DNA from: Streptomyces rhizosphaerihabitans
GTDB taxonomy: Bacteria > Actinomycetota > Actinomycetes > Streptomycetales > Streptomycetaceae
Assembly (NCBI RefSeq): GCF_025399795.1
Contig: NZ_JAODTZ010000040.1
Coordinates: forward strand, 29,419 to 93,418
Direction: 5' to 3'
DNA length: 64,000 nucleotides
The notes beneath the pieces were generated by a model. That model saw nothing but the letters and a program-made list of their open reading frames with translations, searched no databases and was not told the DNA's origin. The position numbers and the translations under genes were made by a program. How positions within the stretch are numbered: the first letter of the stretch is position 1; every line of letters begins with the position of its first letter. Positions 35,062-42,881 of the stretch are shown piece after piece.

Positions 35062-36294
35062 GTGGCCACCACCCCCGCGCCGCCCGCGGCGCCTCCGAAG
35101 CCCACCTGGGACCCCAGAAGGGCGGAGCCGCCGTTCCCCTGGCTGCGCCCCACGATCCGCATACGGCTCACGCTGCTGTACGGCGGCATGTTCCTGATCG
35201 CCGGCATCCTGCTGCTGTCGATCATCTACCTGCTCGCGGCGCAGGCGTTGAACGTGGGCAGCGAGCTCCCCTTCAAGATCATTTCGGGGCAGGTCGGCAG
35301 CAGCACCTGCAACCTTCCGTGGCGTCCCTCGTCGGACGAGCTCAACAAGGCGATCTACGACTGCGTGAACCAGCAGCGCCAGCACGCCCTGGACGACCTG
35401 CTCAGCCGCTCGCTGCTGGCCCTGCTCGGCCTCGCGATCATCGCCTTCGCGTTCGGCTACGCGATGGCGGGCCGCGTCCTTTCGCCGCTCGGCCACATCA
35501 CCCGCACCGCGCGCGCGGTGGCCGGCTCCGACCTGTCCCGCCGGATCGAGCTGGACGGCCCGGACGACGAGCTGAAGGAGCTCGCGGACACCTTCGACGA
35601 CATGCTGGAGCGGTTGCAGCGGGCCTTCACCGCCCAGCAGCGGTTCGTCGGGAACGCCTCGCACGAACTGCGCACCCCGCTCGCGATCAACCGCACGCTC
35701 CTTGAGGTGCACCTCTCCGGTCCGGGGGTGTCGACGGAGCTGCAGCAGCTGGGCAAGACGCTGCTCGCCACGAACGAGCGCAGCGAGCAGCTCGTCGAGG
35801 GCCTGCTGCTGCTCGCCCGCAGCGACAACCAGATCGTGGAGCGCAAACCGGTGGACCTCGCCGAGGTCGCCTCGCAGGCCGTCGACCAGGTCCACGCCGA
35901 GGCGGAGGCCAAGGGCGTGAAGATCCGCGGGCGGCGGTCCCCGGTGGTCGTCCAGGGCAACGGCGTCCTCCTGGAGCGCATCGCCCTGAACCTCGTCCAG
36001 AACGCCGTTCGGTACAACGTGGCGAAGGACGGCTGGGTCGAGGTCACGACGGACACGGAGCACGGCCGGGCGGTCCTGGAGGTGTCGAACACGGGACCGG
36101 TCGTTCCCGCGTACGAGGTCGACAATCTTTTCGAGCCCTTCCGGCGGCTGCGCACGGAGCGCACGGGCAGCGACAAGGGCGTGGGCCTCGGCCTGTCGAT
36201 CGCCCGGTCGGTGGCCCGCGCACACGGAGGCCACATCGTCGCTCAGCCCCGTGAAGGGGGTGGGCTCGTGATGCGCGTCACCCTTCCCATCTGA
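35062..36294 (+). CDS. cutS: sensor histidine kinase CutS
   Basis: 410 aa from GTG 35062. Two transmembrane segments (~34-60 and ~115-138) flank a small extracytoplasmic loop with two cysteines (SSTCNLPW and YDCVNQQ), a plausible redox- or disulfide-sensing pair. A HAMP domain follows, then FVGNASHELRTPLAINRTL (phospho-His), NLVQNAVRYN (N box) and GVGLGLSIARSVARAHGG (G2). It is the membrane sensor partner of CutR. Confidence 0.92.
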   Translation: MATTPAPPAAPPKPTWDPRRAEPPFPWLRPTIRIRLTLLYGGMFLIAGILLLSIIYLLAAQALNVGSELPFKIISGQVGSSTCNLPWRPSSDELNKAIYDCVNQQRQHALDDLLSRSLLALLGLAIIAFAFGYAMAGRVLSPLGHITRTARAVAGSDLSRRIELDGPDDELKELADTFDDMLERLQRAFTAQQRFVGNASHELRTPLAINRTLLEVHLSGPGVSTELQQLGKTLLATNERSEQLVEGLLLLARSDNQIVERKPVDLAEVASQAVDQVHAEAEAKGVKIRGRRSPVVVQGNGVLLERIALNLVQNAVRYNVAKDGWVEVTTDTEHGRAVLEVSNTGPVVPAYEVDNLFEPFRRLRTERTGSDKGVGLGLSIARSVARAHGGHIVAQPREGGGLVMRVTLPI

Positions 36295-36366
36295 GACCAT
36301 GTCGCGGACACGCGGTGATGTTCGCTTTGCGCTGAATTTTCTGGTCACCCGCCCGAGTGAACCGTG

Positions 36367-36468
36367 TGTGATCGATCACAAGGGCGATTTTTGGTCCATC
36401 CACTCTCCGTGATCATGCAGACGGTCGGAAAGCCGGGAAAATCCGGGTTTTCGGGGGTCGTGATCACG
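36367..36468. promoter_or_regulatory. cluster of GTGATC palindromes upstream of the DUF4193 gene
   Basis: TGTGATCGATCACA (36367-36380, perfect 14-bp dyad), CGTGATCATG (36409-36418, partial) and CGTGATCACG (36459-36468, perfect 10-bp dyad) lie within 102 bp. They precede the promoter-like boxes at 36491-36520. Confidence 0.5.
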
Positions 36469-36490
36469 GGAAGTACACGGTGGGGCGCCT

Positions 36491-36520
36491 TTGAAGTGCG
36501 GCGTCAGGACCGTGTACGGT
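36491..36520 (+). promoter_or_regulatory. putative promoter of the DUF4193 gene
   Basis: TTGAAG (36491-36496), an 18-bp spacer and TACGGT (36515-36520) fit a housekeeping-type promoter. The -10 lies in the dyad GACCGTGTACGGTC (36508-36521). The implied 5' UTR is ~160 nt. Confidence 0.45.
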
Positions 36521-36689
36521 CCGCTTCGCCATCCAAGCCGATCACTCTTGAGGGGTCCGGTTGGGTGTCGATTGAGTAACAGACCTTGATGTGAGGCAAA
36601 ATCTCCGCCTCAGGTCGGGCACAAGTCCGGCCTCTCACGCGTTACGTGCGCTGGAGACACCAGCAGATACCCAGAGGGGGAGAGCGACA

Positions 36690-36986
36690 ATGGCAACGGA
36701 TTACGACACCCCGCGCAAGACCGACGACGACGTCGACTCGGACAGCCTTGAAGAACTGAAGGCTCGCCGGAACGACAAGTCGACTTCGTCTGTCGACGTA
36801 GATGAGTTCGAGGCCGCAGAAGGCCTGGAGCTGCCCGGTGCGGACCTCTCGAACGAGGAGCTGGCCGTCCGGGTGCTGCCCAAGCAGCAGGACGAGTTCA
36901 CTTGCATGAGCTGCTTCCTGGTGCACCACCGCAGCCAGCTGGCCCGCGAGAAGAACGGTCAGCCGATCTGCCGCGACTGCGACTGA
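36690..36986 (+). CDS. DUF4193 zinc-ribbon-like small protein
   Basis: 98 aa from ATG 36690 with GAGGGGGAGAG upstream. An acidic N-terminus (PRKTDDDVDSDSLEELKARR) leads to a C-terminal CMSC...CRDC zinc ribbon, with HHRSQLAREKNGQP between the cysteine pairs. I recognise it as DUF4193, a family widespread in actinobacteria and without an assigned role; relatives resemble RNA-polymerase-binding zinc ribbons. The long, dyad-rich leader suggests tight control. Confidence 0.85.
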   Translation: MATDYDTPRKTDDDVDSDSLEELKARRNDKSTSSVDVDEFEAAEGLELPGADLSNEELAVRVLPKQQDEFTCMSCFLVHHRSQLAREKNGQPICRDCD

Positions 36987-36999
36987 GGCAGGGTCGGCC

Positions 37000-37911
37000 G
37001 TGACTGGCTCGACCTCACCTTGGAAGCGCCGCCTCCCCTTCGGGGCGGCGGACGAAGGGTCCTTCAAGGGCCCTGAAGGCGTGCGTGACGACGAGCGGGG
37101 CTCTTCCGAACAGGGATCAGCCTCGCTCGACCGAGCGGGCGCCACAGACGGCCTGACGGCCCCCACGGACACTCCCGCGCCCGTCGCAAGGCGTCGCGCG
37201 GCGGCTGTCCGCGACGGGGTCAGGAGGGGCGTCACGAAGAGCGGTGTCCGGGTCAGGGCGGGCCTGGCGTATGTCACCGACCGAATCATCGACATCGCCC
37301 CGCGGGTTCCCGTGAGGGACCTCGCCACCCTCCGCAGACAGTTCCCGGGCCTCGGCCCCGAGGAGCTCGCGGACAAGCTCGTCACGGGCGCCGCCGCCGC
37401 GACGTCCACCGTCGGCGCCGGGATCGGCGCTGCCGCGATGCTGCCGGTGCCGCCCGCCATGCCCACGGAGCTGGCCGCGGAGATCACCGCCGTCGCGGCG
37501 ATCGAGCTGAAGCTGATCGCCGAACTCCATGAGGTCTACGGTCTGCGTCCACCGGGCAACCTCAAGCAGCGGAGCACCGCTTATCTGAACTCCTGGTCGG
37601 GCGAGCGCGGTATCGACGTGGCCAAGCCCGTGACGATCAACGCCGCGCTGGGCGGCCAGATGAAGCGCGAGCTGCGCCAGCAGATCATGAAGCGAACGGT
37701 CCGGGATCTGCCCAACCTGATGCCGTTCATGGTCGGTGCGACGGTCGGGGCGGTGATGAACCGCCGCGACACCAAACGCGTGGCGGGCCACATCCGCAAG
37801 GACCTGCGCAAGATGCAGGTGCCGTGGGACGCGCTCCCGGAGCTGCCTCCGCTGGAGAAGCCGACGGATCCGGTACGGATCGGAGAGATCCCCACAGACC
37901 TGGGGCAGTGA
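37000..37911 (+). CDS. conserved actinobacterial protein of unknown function
   Basis: 303 aa from GTG 37000. The disordered N-terminal ~85 residues are followed by a compact region with LPVPPAMPTELAAEITAVAAIELKLIAELHEVYG and a C-terminal DLPNLMPFMVGATVGAVMNRRDTKRVAGHIRKDLRKM. Two weakly hydrophobic Ala/Gly stretches (~128-150 and ~243-258) could lie at the membrane. An EcsC-like relationship is possible, but I cannot confirm it. It starts 13 bp after the DUF4193 gene and is probably in the same operon. Confidence 0.75.
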   Translation: MTGSTSPWKRRLPFGAADEGSFKGPEGVRDDERGSSEQGSASLDRAGATDGLTAPTDTPAPVARRRAAAVRDGVRRGVTKSGVRVRAGLAYVTDRIIDIAPRVPVRDLATLRRQFPGLGPEELADKLVTGAAAATSTVGAGIGAAAMLPVPPAMPTELAAEITAVAAIELKLIAELHEVYGLRPPGNLKQRSTAYLNSWSGERGIDVAKPVTINAALGGQMKRELRQQIMKRTVRDLPNLMPFMVGATVGAVMNRRDTKRVAGHIRKDLRKMQVPWDALPELPPLEKPTDPVRIGEIPTDLGQ

Positions 37912-38153
37912 GGCGGTGGGCCCGGGGCGCTGCGGCCGTTCGCGCCGCCGGGGGCCGCGACGGTCCGTCCGCGCCCGACCGCTTCCCTTCGCCGGTGGTC
38001 CGGCCCGGGTATCGCTCGCCGGACGCGAGCCGAACAGTCCCCGCGGGCGAAGCGCCACCGGCGACTTTGCTGTGTCCCGCGGGGTGCCGTGCTCGGGTGC
38101 CCTGACGGTGAGGGCGTGTCGGACCCACGTCCGCGGCGTGATCCGCACCCTGG

Positions 38154-38251
38154 CCGGTAGCCGGTAGCCGGTAGCCGGTAGCCGGTAGCCGGTAGCCGGT
38201 AGCCGGTAGCCGGTAGCCGGTAGCCGGTAGCCGGTAGCCGGTAGCCGGTAG
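38154..38251. repeat. 14 perfect tandem copies of a 7-bp unit (CCGGTAG)
   Basis: The unit CCGGTAG is repeated 14 times without a mismatch over 98 bp, then breaks into GCTCCTGGCTCCTAG. It lies 10 bp beyond the stop of the minus-strand DUF3093 gene and 242 bp after the stop of the convergent gene. The period is not a multiple of three, so no frame stays open. Confidence 0.97.
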
Positions 38252-38261
38252 CTCCTGGCTC

Positions 38262-38738
38262 CTAGTTCTGTGCGGGGCGGGCCGACGTCCGTGCCGTCTC
38301 CAGGGCGGCCACCAGGCGCTCCGGCTCCCGCGTCGACAGATAGAGGTAGGGCGTCGGGTCGGCCGGGTCCGTCACCTGGACGCGCAGCGCCGTGGGGATG
38401 TACGAGCGCAGGAGCATGAAGGCACGGGTGTCGGCCTTGTAGGTGCGCCAGGCGCGCGCCTCCTCCTGGTCCATGATCTCCGTGTCGCCGAGGGCCGAGA
38501 CCGGGATCCTGGCGTCGCCGGCGATCAGCGAGTCACCGACCACGCGGATCCGGATCGAGCCGTACGCACTGGCCGCGACCGCCGAGACCGCGGTGCCGCC
38601 GACGAGCGCTCCGAGCATCGGCAGCGTGCCGAACGGGAGGAAGACCAGGGCCAGCGCGAGCCCGACCAGAAAGCTGATCGCCCACCACGACCGGGGTGCG
38701 GTGAGGCGTTCTTCGTACGGGGAGGCGGAGAGCTGCAT
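38262..38738 (-). CDS. DUF3093 membrane protein
   Basis: 158 aa from ATG 38738. Two adjacent transmembrane helices (SWWAISFLVGLALALVFLPF and LPMLGALVGGTAVSAVAASAYG, residues ~17-60) are followed by a soluble domain with RIRVVGDSLIAGDARIPVSALG, a PH-like strand pattern. This is the DUF3093 family, encoded next to dut in many actinobacteria. The function is unknown. Its 3' end borders the tandem repeat. Confidence 0.83.
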   Translation of the reverse strand: MQLSASPYEERLTAPRSWWAISFLVGLALALVFLPFGTLPMLGALVGGTAVSAVAASAYGSIRIRVVGDSLIAGDARIPVSALGDTEIMDQEEARAWRTYKADTRAFMLLRSYIPTALRVQVTDPADPTPYLYLSTREPERLVAALETARTSARPAQN

Positions 38739-38796
38739 GAGGCCAAGCTTGGCACGGTGCGAAGACTTGGTGGACGCGCGGGTAAGGTCTGCGGCT

Positions 38797-39381
38797 GTGA
38801 GTGGTACTTCCGCAGCTCTGACGCCTCCCGCCGACGCCGTCGCGCCGGTGCGGCACCCCGACGCGCCCGCCCCCGGAGAGCTCCTCGGAGCACACTACGA
38901 ACAGTGTTTCGGGTGCGGTGGGGAGCAGCCCCACGGACTCCATCTGGAAGCCCGCGCGGGTGACGGGGTCCGGGTCACGGCCGAGTTCACCGTGCGGCCG
39001 GTGCATCAGGGCGCCCCCGGTCTGGCGCACGGCGGCGTTCTCGCCACCGCGCTCGACGAGACACTCGGATCGCTGAACTGGCTGTTGCGGACGATCGCCG
39101 TGACGGGACGCCTGGAGACCGACTTCCGGCGCCCCGTACCCGTCGACACCGTGCTGTATCTGGAGGCAGAGGTCACCGCGGTGGCCGGCCGGAAGATCTA
39201 CTCCACCGCCACCGGGCGGATCGGCGGCCCCGACGGGCCCGTCGCCGTCACCGCCGACGCCCTCTTCGTCGAGGTGAAGGTCGACCACTTCATCGACAAC
39301 GGCCGCCCGGAGGAGATCCGGGCCGCCATGAACGACCCGGATCAGATCCGGCGAGCCCGTGCCTTCGAGGTGAACCCGTGA
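38797..39381 (+). CDS. PaaI-type hotdog thioesterase
   Basis: 194 aa from GTG 38797. The hotdog fold is recognisable from QCFGCGGEQPHGLHL, the catalytic HGGVLATALDETLG helix and FRRPVPVDTVLYLEAEVT. It would hydrolyse an acyl-CoA thioester; the acyl group is unknown. It is divergent from the DUF3093 gene and overlaps the dut start by 4 nt, so the two are co-translated. Confidence 0.86.
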   Translation: MSGTSAALTPPADAVAPVRHPDAPAPGELLGAHYEQCFGCGGEQPHGLHLEARAGDGVRVTAEFTVRPVHQGAPGLAHGGVLATALDETLGSLNWLLRTIAVTGRLETDFRRPVPVDTVLYLEAEVTAVAGRKIYSTATGRIGGPDGPVAVTADALFVEVKVDHFIDNGRPEEIRAAMNDPDQIRRARAFEVNP

Positions 39382-39917
39382 CCCGTAGTCCCGGGGCCCC
39401 TGAGCCCCGTCAAGAAGTCGATGTGCTGATCCGGCGAATCGATCCGGACGTCCCGCTTCCCGAGTACGCGCACCCCGGTGACGCGGGAGCCGATCTGCGC
39501 ACCACCGAGAGCCGCGAGCTGAAGCCCGGTGAGCGGGCCGTGCTGCCGACGGGCGTGTCCATCGCGCTGCCCGAGGGGTACGCGGCCTTCGTGCACCCGC
39601 GTTCCGGCCTTGCCGCCCGCTGCGGCGTCGCCCTCGTGAATGCCCCGGGGACGGTGGATGCCGGGTACCGTGGGGAGATCAAGGTGATCGTGGTGAATCT
39701 CGATCCGCGCGAGTCCGTGCGGTTCGAGCGCTTCGACCGGATTGCTCAACTGGTCGTCCAGCAAGTCGAGAAGGTTCGCTTCCAGGAGGTGGCGGAACTT
39801 CCCGATTCGGCGCGGGCCGCAGGGGGCTTCGGGTCCACCGGCGGTCATGCCGCGGTGGACAGCACAACGGGTGGGAATCGATACGCGTCGGTCGTATCCG
39901 ACCGGGAAGGACAGTGA
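39378..39917 (+). CDS. dut: deoxyuridine 5'-triphosphate nucleotidohydrolase (dUTPase)
   Basis: 179 aa from GTG 39378 (4-nt overlap with the thioesterase). All five motifs of the trimeric enzyme are present: HPGDAGADLRT, PRSGLAARCGV, NAPGTVDAGYRGEIKV, RIAQLVV and RAAGGFGSTGG. It converts dUTP to dUMP and pyrophosphate, keeping uracil out of DNA. A DUF3710 gene follows after 1 bp. Confidence 0.96.
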   Translation: MTRSPGAPEPRQEVDVLIRRIDPDVPLPEYAHPGDAGADLRTTESRELKPGERAVLPTGVSIALPEGYAAFVHPRSGLAARCGVALVNAPGTVDAGYRGEIKVIVVNLDPRESVRFERFDRIAQLVVQQVEKVRFQEVAELPDSARAAGGFGSTGGHAAVDSTTGGNRYASVVSDREGQ

Positions 39918-39918
39918 C

Positions 39919-40683
39919 GTGTTCGGACGTCGCAAGAAGGGCAGTGCCGCCGAGGACGCGGCGGGCGAGGCCGAGCAGGTCGTCGACGGCGTCGACACTG
40001 AGGCGGACGAGGACGGGGAGCGCGAGCGCGTGAGGCTCGAGCCCGAGCCGCGTCCTGATGGGCCCTGGGACAGTGAAGAGGTCCGTGACCCGGCCGAGGG
40101 CCGGGTGGACCTGGGCGGTCTTTTCGTGCCGGGAGTCGACGGCATGGAGCTGCGGGTCGAGGTCGCGGGCGACGCGATCGTCGCGGCGACCGTCGTCGTC
40201 AACGACAGCGCCGTGCAGCTCCAGGCCTTCGCCGCACCCAAGCGCGAGGGCATCTGGGGCGAGGTGCGCGAGGAGATCGCCTCCGGGATCACCCAGCAGG
40301 GCGGTGTCATCGACGAGGTCGAGGGCCCGCTGGGCTGGGAGCTGCGGGCGCAGGTACCGGTTCAGCTGCCGGACGGCACGGGTGGTTTCCAGGTCGTGCG
40401 ATTCGTCGGCGTGGACGGTCCCCGCTGGTTCCTGCGCGGAGTGATCTCCGGCCAGGGCGCGGTGCAGCCGCAGGCCGCGGGCCTGCTGGAGCAGATCTTC
40501 CGGGACACGGTCGTCGTCCGCGGTGAGGGCCCGATGGCTCCGCGCGACCCGATCGTCCTGAAGCTGCCCAACGACGCGCAGATGGTCCCCGAGGGCGTTC
40601 AGCAGGAGGACCAGAGCGGCTCCCGCTTCTCCGGCGGCATGGGACAGCTGCAGCGTGGACCGGAAATCACCGAAGTCCACTAG
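39919..40683 (+). CDS. DUF3710 family protein
   Basis: 254 aa from GTG 39919 (GGGAAGG upstream), starting FGRRKKGSAAEDAAGEAE. An acidic disordered N-terminus (~1-55) is followed by a beta-rich domain with LFVPGVDGMELRVEVAGDAIVA and GPLGWELRAQVPV, then DGPRWFLRGVISGQGA. I recognise DUF3710, which conservatively follows dut in actinobacteria. The function is unknown. It is the last gene of the thioesterase-dut-DUF3710 operon. Confidence 0.85.
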   Translation: MFGRRKKGSAAEDAAGEAEQVVDGVDTEADEDGERERVRLEPEPRPDGPWDSEEVRDPAEGRVDLGGLFVPGVDGMELRVEVAGDAIVAATVVVNDSAVQLQAFAAPKREGIWGEVREEIASGITQQGGVIDEVEGPLGWELRAQVPVQLPDGTGGFQVVRFVGVDGPRWFLRGVISGQGAVQPQAAGLLEQIFRDTVVVRGEGPMAPRDPIVLKLPNDAQMVPEGVQQEDQSGSRFSGGMGQLQRGPEITEVH

Positions 40684-40783
40684 TCGGTAAGTGGCCGAAC
40701 AAAGCAGACAACAGGCGGGCTGCATCCCCAGAGGGTGCGGCCCTTTCCTGTGTGGAGGTTCCTTCGGGCGGACATCCCGCCAG

Positions 40784-40799
40784 GTTCTTGTATGTGAAC
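40784..40799. promoter_or_regulatory. operator copy 1 upstream of the alginate-lyase-like gene
   Basis: GTTCTTGTATGTGAAC is an imperfect palindrome with GTTC/GAAC ends. It is repeated in exact inverted orientation at 40896-40911 and lies 32 bp upstream of the -35 box. Confidence 0.75.
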
Positions 40800-40830
40800 A
40801 GTAGTTGAGCAGCGGGTCTTTCTTCAGGCC

Positions 40831-40859
40831 TTGACGGAAGCTTGGTCCGTACCTATGGT
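40831..40859 (+). promoter_or_regulatory. promoter of the alginate-lyase-like gene
   Basis: TTGACG (40831-40836), a 17-bp spacer and TATGGT (40854-40859) match the consensus closely. Transcription would start near 40866, giving a ~58-nt leader that contains operator copy 2. Confidence 0.7.
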
Positions 40860-40895
40860 CACCGGCCAGCGAAGCTGTTCAGTATCCCATGCGTA

Positions 40896-40911
40896 GTTCA
40901 CATACAAGAAC
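40896..40911. promoter_or_regulatory. operator copy 2 in the leader of the alginate-lyase-like gene
   Basis: GTTCACATACAAGAAC is the exact reverse complement of copy 1, 112 bp away start to start. It ends 12 bp before the ATG, in the predicted 5' UTR. Confidence 0.75.
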
Positions 40912-40923
40912 GGATGGCTCTGC

Positions 40924-42144
40924 ATGTCCGCCACCCCCACTCGGCATCGCCGCAGACGGCGCCCCGCTCTCCTCGTCACCGTCGCCGCCGCGACCGCCGC
41001 ACTCGTGGCCACCCTCCTGTCCTGGCCCGGTGCGCACCCGGCCGAAGCGGCGCCCGCCACCTTCGTCCACCCCGGAGTCACCGTCTCCAGGGGGCAGCTG
41101 GACTTCGCCCGGACCGAGGTCCTGGCCGGCGCCCAGCCCTGGAAGGGCGCCTACGATCAGATGTTGGCGAGCAAGTACGCCTCGCTCACGCGCACCCCCA
41201 CACCCCGCGCGACCGTCGAGTGCGGGTCGTACTCCAACCCGAACTACGGCTGCACCGACGAGCGCGAGGACGCGATAGCCGCGTACACCGACGCCCTCGC
41301 CTGGTACGTCACCCGCGACGACCGGTACGCCAAGAAGGCCATCGAGCTGATGGACGCCTGGTCCGCGGTGATCAAGGCGCACACCAACAGCAACGCGCCC
41401 CTGCAGACCGGCTGGGCCGGCTCCTCCTGGCCCAAGGCCGCCGAGATCATCAAGTACACGTACACCGGCTCCTGGGCGAACTCCGGCCGCTTCGCGACCA
41501 TGCTGCGCGACGTCTACCTGCCGGAGATCATCAACGGCTCCAACTCCAACGGCAACTGGGAGCTGTCGATGATGGAGGCCGCGGTCGGCATCTCCGTCTT
41601 CCTGGAGGACAAGACGTCGTACGACAAGGCCATGGCGAAGTTCCGGACGCGTACGGCGGCGTACGTCTACCTCTCCACCGACGGCGCCGTGCCGAAGACG
41701 GTGCCGAGCCAGAACCTCGACACCACGGCGAAGATCGTCAGCTACTGGCAGGGGCAGTCCACCTTCGTCACCGGGCTCACCCAGGAGACCTGCCGCGACC
41801 TCACCCACACCGGGTACGGCATCTCGGCCATCTCGCACATCGCCGAGACCAGCCGCATCCAGGGGCAGGACCTGTACGGCACCGATGTCGGCGAGCGGCT
41901 GCGCCAGGCACTCGGCTTCCAGGCGAAATACCAGCTGGGCACGGCGGTGCCGAGCTGGCTGTGCGGCGGATCGCTGACCCTCGGACTCGGCCCGGTCACC
42001 GAGGTCGGCTACAACGCGCTGCACAACCGCCTGGGCGTCGCGATGACCAACACCCAGACGCTCACCCAGCAGAACCGCCCGGCCGGCAGCAACAACCTTT
42101 TCGTTGCCTGGGAGACGCTGACGCACGGCGACAATCCCGCGTGA
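40924..42144 (+). CDS. secreted alginate lyase family protein
   Basis: 406 aa from ATG 40924 (GGATGG upstream). A twin-Arg-like/basic signal (RHRRRRRP), a hydrophobic core and AEAA-like cleavage point to export. The mature part has the (alpha/alpha) barrel of the alginate lyase superfamily (PF05426-type): YTDALAWYVTRDDRYAKKAIELMDAWS, SNSNGNWELSMMEAAVGISVFLED, and CRDLTHTGYGISAISHIAETSRIQG with Arg/His/Tyr at the usual active-site places. It would degrade uronate-containing polysaccharide; alginate, oligoalginate and other polyuronates are all possible. It is monocistronic, with two operators and a strong promoter, which suggests induction by substrate. Confidence 0.86.
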   Translation: MSATPTRHRRRRRPALLVTVAAATAALVATLLSWPGAHPAEAAPATFVHPGVTVSRGQLDFARTEVLAGAQPWKGAYDQMLASKYASLTRTPTPRATVECGSYSNPNYGCTDEREDAIAAYTDALAWYVTRDDRYAKKAIELMDAWSAVIKAHTNSNAPLQTGWAGSSWPKAAEIIKYTYTGSWANSGRFATMLRDVYLPEIINGSNSNGNWELSMMEAAVGISVFLEDKTSYDKAMAKFRTRTAAYVYLSTDGAVPKTVPSQNLDTTAKIVSYWQGQSTFVTGLTQETCRDLTHTGYGISAISHIAETSRIQGQDLYGTDVGERLRQALGFQAKYQLGTAVPSWLCGGSLTLGLGPVTEVGYNALHNRLGVAMTNTQTLTQQNRPAGSNNLFVAWETLTHGDNPA

Positions 42145-42239
42145 ACCGAACCCGGGGTCCCATCCGATGAACCATTGAGGGACCGGGCGTCCGGTCGCGA
42201 CACCGACGCCCGGTCCACGAGGGATCACGGGGAGAGAAT

Positions 42240-42587
42240 ATGAGCCAGGCCGCCACCATGACCAGCATCGACACCAGCTCCAGCGCAAGCACCGACGTCA
42301 GTACCGACACCAGCTCCAGCATCAGTACCGACACCATGGTGCGCGTCGGGAACGTCCGTCGTTCTTACGGCACCCGAGTCGCCGCAGTGCACGCGCTGCG
42401 CGGGGTCTCCTTCGACGGAGGTCGGCCGTGCCCCGTTGGAACTGCCCTGCTGGAACTGCCCTGCACCGACGTCCGAAGTGAGCGGGTAACAGGGCTGGCC
42501 GCCACTCATGACGCGACCTTGCTCGACCTGGCAGACCTGGCCGGCCGGGTGCTGGAGCCGAGCGACGGGGAGATCGTCGAGCACAGA
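42240..42587 (+). pseudogene. internally deleted ABC transporter ATPase remnant
   Basis: The first ~59 codons match the N-terminus of a LolD/MacB-type ATPase (MVRVGNVRRSYGTRVAAVHALRGVSFD). Codons ~79-116 match the C-terminal H-loop region (RVTGLAATHDATLLDLADLAGRVLEPSDGEIVEHR). Walker A, the signature motif and Walker B, normally ~150 residues, are missing. The junction carries a 14-bp tandem duplication (42437-42450, 42451-42464). The frame stays open to 42836, but the rest is not ABC-like. A cognate permease is absent. The N-terminus also has Ser/Thr/Asp repeats. It is best read as a decayed gene; ATP binding is impossible. Confidence 0.72.
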
Positions 42588-42881
42588 GGCCGCGCCCGGC
42601 TCCAGGGGGCGCCCCGGCGTACCGGGGTGGCGTACCGGGGTGGGGTGTGCGGCTCCCGTGCAGGCCGTTCGAGGCTGTTCGGGGCCATACCAGGATCGTG
42701 CGGAGAGGCGCGCGGTGTCGTGCGGGACCCCGCGAGGCCGTGTGGAACCGTGCGGGGTCGTGCGGGGCATCAGGGTTGCGTCAAAGACGTTCCCCGGCCG
42801 GCCACTCGTCCCTTTCGTCGGGAATCTTGGCCGTAAGGTCGACGCTGCGTACACAGCGGTGACAGGAAGACAATAGGCCTC

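Noticed and set aside
36367..36380. CRP-binding site
   Set aside because: TGTGA/TCACA arms are separated by 4 bp, not the 6 bp of the CRP consensus, and the Streptomyces GTG-N6-GNCAC form is not met.
42588..42836. Continuation of the ABC remnant as a longer real protein
   Set aside because: Beyond EIVEHR the residues are Arg/Gly-rich repeats without ABC similarity.
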